A DNA stretch of 60,000 nucleotides from Liolophura sinensis (taxonomy: Eukaryota > Mollusca > Polyplacophora > Chitonida > Chitonidae), in contig NC_088306.1 of assembly GCF_032854445.1 (NCBI RefSeq), forward strand, positions 17,023,764 through 17,083,763, given 5' to 3'. The translations under genes and the position numbers were made by a program. Of the stretch, positions 59,005 through 60,000 are shown piece by piece. How positions within the stretch are numbered: position 1 is the stretch's first letter; the number at the start of each line of letters is the position of its first letter. The notes under the pieces were generated by a model. That model was not told the origin of the DNA. It ran no database searches and saw only the letters and a program-made list of their open reading frames with translations.

Positions 59005-59310
59005 ATGTTTAGGGTTTAGTGTCGTACTTAACGATTTTGCAGTTATTTAATGAAGAGGATTCATTAGGTATGTGTAAATGTACATATACTGTATCTTCTT
59101 GGGACAGGGTAAGTCCATGCTGCTACTGAAGCGTCAAACTGAAGACACCAGTCGTGACGTCCCACCCAGCCACATTATACTGACATTGAGCCACCCCGTC
59201 TTGTTTCCTTGCTCTAACTTCTCAGTATAGACAGAGCGCCAGATGAGGCAGCAACAAATTAACAATTTTAAAGTCTTCAGTATGGCCTGCCCCAGGTTTG
59301 ATCCTGGGTG
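59005..59310 (+). mobile_element. Dispersed repeat family 2, longest copy
   Basis: Begins after a (GTAT)n run with GGGTTTAGTGTCGTACTTAA, continues through CCAGCCACATTATACTGACA and TTGTTTCCTTGCTCTAACTT, and ends near AAGTCTTCAGTATGG and CCCAGGTTTGATCCTGGG. The last motif resembles a tRNA T-arm/B box. Four other matches lie at 32.2, 50.8, 52.9 and 56.3 kb. It is probably SINE-like, but the class is not established. Confidence 0.7.
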
Positions 59311-60000
59311 TTCCGTAAATATTTGGCCACCTAGCTGACTGGTTTCTGTAGTAATTTGTGGGTTGAAACATTATTCTTCCCACAGTAGATTTTTCTCTAA
59401 TCAGTGATGTTGAACCCAGATCTCATTGGTCCAGCAGCTGCTGTGAGTCCGGTATTTTATCTGGTATATTTGATAATGATGGGTGATGGTTTTGTACTCC
59501 GAGTAGCTTGATTTTCTCAACTGATAAGTGAAACGTGACTTCTGTTTTATGACACCATTTCACCACCAATCAATGAACAAATGAATTAATTTTTTTTTTT
59601 TCAAAAGTTTAAACTTTAGTTCACATGTACTTGAACTCATTAGTACTTATGTTACACAGGTGATAATTTGTCTATGTAGAAATGATGAATTTCCCATCAT
59701 TGATACGAGCACATGTTATAATATGACGTATGATGTACGTCAACGTCTGCAGCATGACTACATGTGGTTACTGTAGATAAAGTTACGGTATGAAGTGATA
59801 ACTAGGGCTGTCAGTGATTGGGCGTGGCACCTAATACCTCACCGCTCCTTCAGTACAGCTAGGCTTTAGCGGGACTCCATTGGGCAAATCTTTTCTCATT
59901 CCAGGGATAATGCCAGCTTTTTACCTCCTGTTCAAATGTATATTTGTTCTGTGCGAGTCTGTGTGTGCGCGTCAGGCACAGAGTGAAATGCCTGGATGAA

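Overview
The window reads as a repeat-rich, intron-dominated stretch of an invertebrate nuclear genome. It is AT-rich, has no long open reading frames, and carries eukaryotic splice signals, tRNA-derived SINEs with (AAAT)n tails, TA-flanked MITEs, a DIRS-type retrotransposon and many minisatellites. The 8-bp palindrome TACATGTA recurs throughout. Repeat style and vocabulary suggest a marine lophotrochozoan (mollusc-like). That placement is an inference and not strongly supported.

Gene content: one host gene is recognisable, on the + strand. Three short exons (17016-17063, 17554-17616, 32748-32829) join in frame into most of a pleckstrin-homology domain of the type II (delta/eta) diacylglycerol kinase kind. 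The introns are 490 bp and 15.1 kb. The next expected exon (end of the PH domain, then the C1 domains) was not found, so the following intron probably exceeds 27 kb. The 5' exon(s) were not found either. Most of the window is therefore intron or upstream intron of this gene.

Layout: 1-3 kb is unique AT-rich sequence with one SINE remnant. 3.16-7.0 kb is a decayed minus-strand DIRS-like element (gag-like remnant, reverse transcriptase, RNase H, tyrosine recombinase, complex inverted repeats at its 3' end), interrupted by two SINEs with target-site duplications. 7.2-15.97 kb holds minisatellites (40-, 29- and 22-bp units), a 140-bp tandem duplication and further SINE and MITE copies. 17.0-17.6 kb has the first two PH exons. 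24.4-25.7 kb is a 60-bp minisatellite with a 255-bp higher-order period. 30.0-30.6 kb is an element flanked by TTAA with 11-bp inverted termini. 32.7 kb has the third exon. 40.5-43.6 kb contains a diverged segmental duplication. 43.6-60 kb is poorer in dispersed repeats, with two minisatellites (49.7 and 54.6 kb), a long TA microsatellite (56.4 kb) and copies of a second dispersed family associated with (GTAT)n.

No rRNA, stand-alone tRNA, CRISPR array or bacterial-type operon is visible. Coordinates of degenerate repeats are estimates made by eye.
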